A DNA stretch of 64,000 nucleotides. It comes from Prunella strophiata. Taxonomy: Eukaryota; Chordata; Aves; Passeriformes; Prunellidae. The position numbers and the translations under genes are program-made. The stretch is taken from the NCBI GenBank assembly GCA_036583965.1, contig JAZBQD010000001.1, forward strand, positions 28,864,597 through 28,928,596, in the 5' to 3' direction. The notes under the pieces are model-generated. The model saw only the letters and a program-made list of their open reading frames with translations, did no database searches and was not told the origin of the DNA. Below, piece by piece: positions 60,701 through 64,000 of this stretch; positions within the stretch are counted from its first letter, which is position 1, and each line of letters starts with the position of its first letter.

Positions 60701-63700
60701 GTTTCATGTCTCAGAAGGAAATGCATTTGGCTAGAAAGATATTTACAGCATAAGTAAGAAAATACATCATTTTTCACCAATCATATCCATTAATTTTATA
60801 TTGCTTTTAGAAACAAGTTTGTATTTTTTTACATGGAGAATTCCAGATAAGTAGAATACAGAGCTACTGAGTGCTTTCTGCTCTCTCCTCTACAGACTGC
60901 AATCTAAATACAGTTTTTATAAAGCATCCAGTGAGGTAATTTGGTGGGTAGGAAAGGGAAGCAGCAATAAGAAGAGGATGAGAGGAGTGGAAATAACTAT
61001 TGTCTTGGTTATTTAGGGAGTTATTCTTTCTACACAGAAAAATTGAGACTATATCACATTTGGAAAAATACACTGAAAATGTTAACTACCTAAAGCTGAA
61101 AGTGCTGACAGTATCAGAAAAATAAGGTCAATTACAATAAAAGGATGGAATCTTTGCAATTTTTTGAAACTGAAAATCAGATGTTTTCCATGTGTTTTAA
61201 AAGCCATTTTGCTTTTAAAGAGCTAGGAAATGGAGAGAGAGAGAAACTGGTCATGCCAAACTATTTCAAGGGCTGTTTTTCCTGCAGCTCTCCTCCTCGC
61301 ACACCCCAGCAGAGCCTGGCTCACCTGTCAGTCAGGCCAGGGCAGCAAAGCAAGGCCACAAACCCAGGCTGTAACAGCCCATTAGCAGAGATTTGTGTTT
61401 GCCCCTCCTCTGCAGTTCTCTCCAGGTACTGCTCCATGGCCTAACCCTGTGACAGATGAGCCCTACCCTGTCATCACACCAGCTTCTGCTCGCTCTCTGC
61501 CTCACCACGGACAGCACAAAAGGAGAATACACAAAGCCAATTGCAAAGCAAAAGTACCAATTTCTCAGCAGTCTGGCTGTTCAACATGGACTCAAAGCAG
61601 CTCCCAGGGAGTCCATCCCTCCTCCCAGGCTCTATCTCTCCTGATGCCCACTTTGCACACAGCAGCCCACGGCACAGAGCCAGTGCTTACTCCCAGGTGT
61701 TTGCTGCCACCTCATCCTCATGGGAGGCTTGCACCCCAGCTGGCTGCTTTTCTTGAGCACCTGGGAATTGTGACTGCTCTTCTCCATCAGGCAAAATCAG
61801 TGAGGTTAGCTTAGAAAACCAAGTAAGTTGGATTAAATGGGCTGATTTTATCTAAAAAGTGCCAACACAAACCTGCTCACTGTAGGGAGAGAACCCCCTC
61901 CAAAGGCACACAGATTTAAAAAGTCCTCATCCCAGCAACTGCACAGCAAACTGCATGGAACTGAATTCCCCAGGAGAGCAAGAGCTGGCTCAGATCCTCA
62001 TTTGGGAGGCATGAACTGCCCTGCTAATGACAACAGGAACACAAAGTTGACAGCCACAGTTCAACACTGTGGAATAGGGCATGATAGACATTTCTAACCC
62101 TAATATCTAAGTAATGCCTTTTATCAAGAATGCCTCCTTCATTACTATAGCTACAGCTGTGTCCTGCAGAAATATACAGCTTTGCCCCAGCAGGATCTAT
62201 AATGCAATTATGTATTACAATTAAAAAACAAAAAATCATGCATGTTTGCAGGAAAATAGATAATGAAGGGAACACCTAATTAAACTGAAAGTAGTATCAC
62301 TTTAATTAACAGAGGTTTTATTCAATAAAACCTTACTGCAAACTTGAGAAGTTATTCAGCATGTGCTTTCAGGACTGCTGCATGAGACTGACACCATGTA
62401 CAAAGTCTGGCCTTGAATATGGGTCCAGCTTGCCTTGGCATATCTTCAATTCTTCACAAATACCTCTCAAGACACATATATATATATGTAGGCTTCCCCA
62501 AAGGCTCTTGCCAACTGGAATAGTATATGCTGGAGACAGCAGATTTGAATACTGCTATCCTCACCCCATGCCTTCAGTGGAACTGGGATTCCCTAATTTC
62601 CTTCTACACTTGCCAAAACTTGGCAGAGGATCTTACCAGATTCACTACATTAACTTTGAAGTAATACATTACAAAACATAGCAACAATGGCTCAATTTGG
62701 CAAGCACAAAACACTCTGTACAGATCCAGATAAAATATGTAAGCATCTCATTCAGGCTTAGCTCTGCCCAAGCTGCTACATCTGAAAATGCAGCCCATTA
62801 TATAAAGAGAAGACAGCACTGGTGAAAGGCTACCAGCAAGTGAATCTTGGATAAGGCTTTTCAAGGAAATGCACTCCAATAGCATTAGACTGCTTGTTTT
62901 CTTACTCATCCAATTGTTGCTTTCACTGCTTGGACTTCAAACAACAGCATCTTTCATTACTGCTGTAAGCTTTTGTTTTGTAATGCCAGATTTCATACAT
63001 AATCCAGACATCTGAAAAATGAGACTGACACACTTGAACCCATCTTTGTCTACAGACAAAGCAGTGACCTACAGGTGAGAAGCTCAGTTTCATTTAATCC
63101 ATCCTCAGCCCTCCAATTACTACTGTAAACAACTCCTGAGCTAATAGCACCACTGACATCTGAAAGTGCTAGGAAAAAACCCAACAGATGAATTTAACAA
63201 GAGCTGGGACACAAGGAAGCCATGCACAATCACCACAACAATGAAAGTCTGGAAGAGGGAAAATCTGGTGTCTATCATTAAACAAAAGAAAGGAATAACT
63301 GCAGAACTGGAGGTTCAGCTTCCTATCATGGAAACCTAACCCAAATTATTCTAAAGGACCAAGAGGAAAGTAAAAAATGAATAACAACCAAAACTGACTT
63401 TTCAGAAACAAATCATGCCTTATCTCTGCACTTTCTTTACACTAGCAGACAACAGACCTTGAGCATAGATTAGTTTGCTTTCAGTCAGGCTTTAGTGCTG
63501 CTTAACATGACATTCTCATAAATAAACAAGGGAAACTAGGTCTAGCTGAACACACCACAAAATGGCAGGAAACTTAAGGCTTACCAAACTGATTAAACCA
63601 AGAGTCACTAATAGAAATGAGCGTTCCCAGATTCCTCAGAGGGCCAATGAAGGCAGTAGCTGTGCTGTGCTGCCAAAGCACACCCAGCCAGCCTCCCTGG

Positions 63701-64000
63701 CTGCAGGAGTGGGACACAAGCCTGGGAGAGGCACAGCTCCTTCTCTCTACCCCACCACAATGTACAGCCACAGAAGGGGGAGAAAAGTAATCAGAATGAT
63801 TAGAAAAAACCCTATCAATATACCCTGCAAGAAATGATTACATGGATTAGGGCTTTTGGTGGGTTTGATTTGAGTTGGTTTTTCACAAGAGGGAAGACTG
63901 ACAGTGGTGTTCTGATTTACTGAGTAACAAAGCATTAACTACATCCACGGCAGAAACACCAATAGTATAGAGATAAGAAGGACACAGGTCAGATATTAGG

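Overview
The window is vertebrate nuclear DNA holding most of one gene, ZMIZ1 (zinc finger MIZ-type containing 1, also called Zimp10), on the minus strand. Seventeen coding exons can be read by eye between 55387 and 7884. Each has a GT donor and an AG acceptor, and all codon phases join. Spliced, they encode 943 complete residues from just after the N-terminal domain to the natural stop. The first coding exons and the promoter lie beyond 64000. The protein is nearly the same as mammalian ZMIZ1 as I remember it. The introns are short (the 17 exons span 48 kb, while the human gene is several times larger), and I recognise no abundant interspersed repeats. This suggests a bird, or less likely another sauropsid. 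The species cannot be told from the sequence.

Layout, high to low coordinates (direction of transcription): 55388-64000, part of an upstream intron; 55387-55243, first exon in the window; 55242-40038, a 15.2 kb intron with a CpG-rich block, a GC-rich minisatellite, a (GGGCA)11 array and a palindromic POU-factor site; 40037-28501, exons for the Pro/Gly/Met-rich and Ala-rich transactivation region and the start of the PIAS-like domain; 28500-20530, exons for the PIAS-like domain, the SP-RING/MIZ zinc finger and a nuclear-localisation-like stretch; 17747-7884, exons for the proline-rich C-terminus and the acidic-hydrophobic activation tail; 7883 to about 3540, a long 3' UTR; 1 to about 3540, intergenic sequence with no gene seen.

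ZMIZ1 is a nuclear transcriptional co-regulator of the PIAS-like family. It works with androgen receptor, SMAD3/4, p53 and NOTCH1, and is linked to SUMOylation and SWI/SNF. No other protein-coding gene, tRNA, rRNA or CRISPR is supported. Open frames on the plus strand and in introns are chance frames, shadows of the exons, or frames kept open by GC-rich repeats.

The best leads are: (1) the exon that in mammals encodes the segment starting PEQFNG is not found between the exons that should flank it; (2) an intronic CpG-rich block carries a 32-bp minisatellite in which four of five units have a perfect NF-kB-type and TEAD-type motif, next to a quadruplex-prone pentamer array; (3) a perfect 16-bp palindrome of two octamer motifs, with a third octamer beside it, lies about 0.9 kb downstream of the first exon in the window. 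Comparison with mammalian ZMIZ1 is from memory, not from an alignment. Residue numbers below count from the first complete codon in the window (the Leu of [10 protein letters not shown] = 1).
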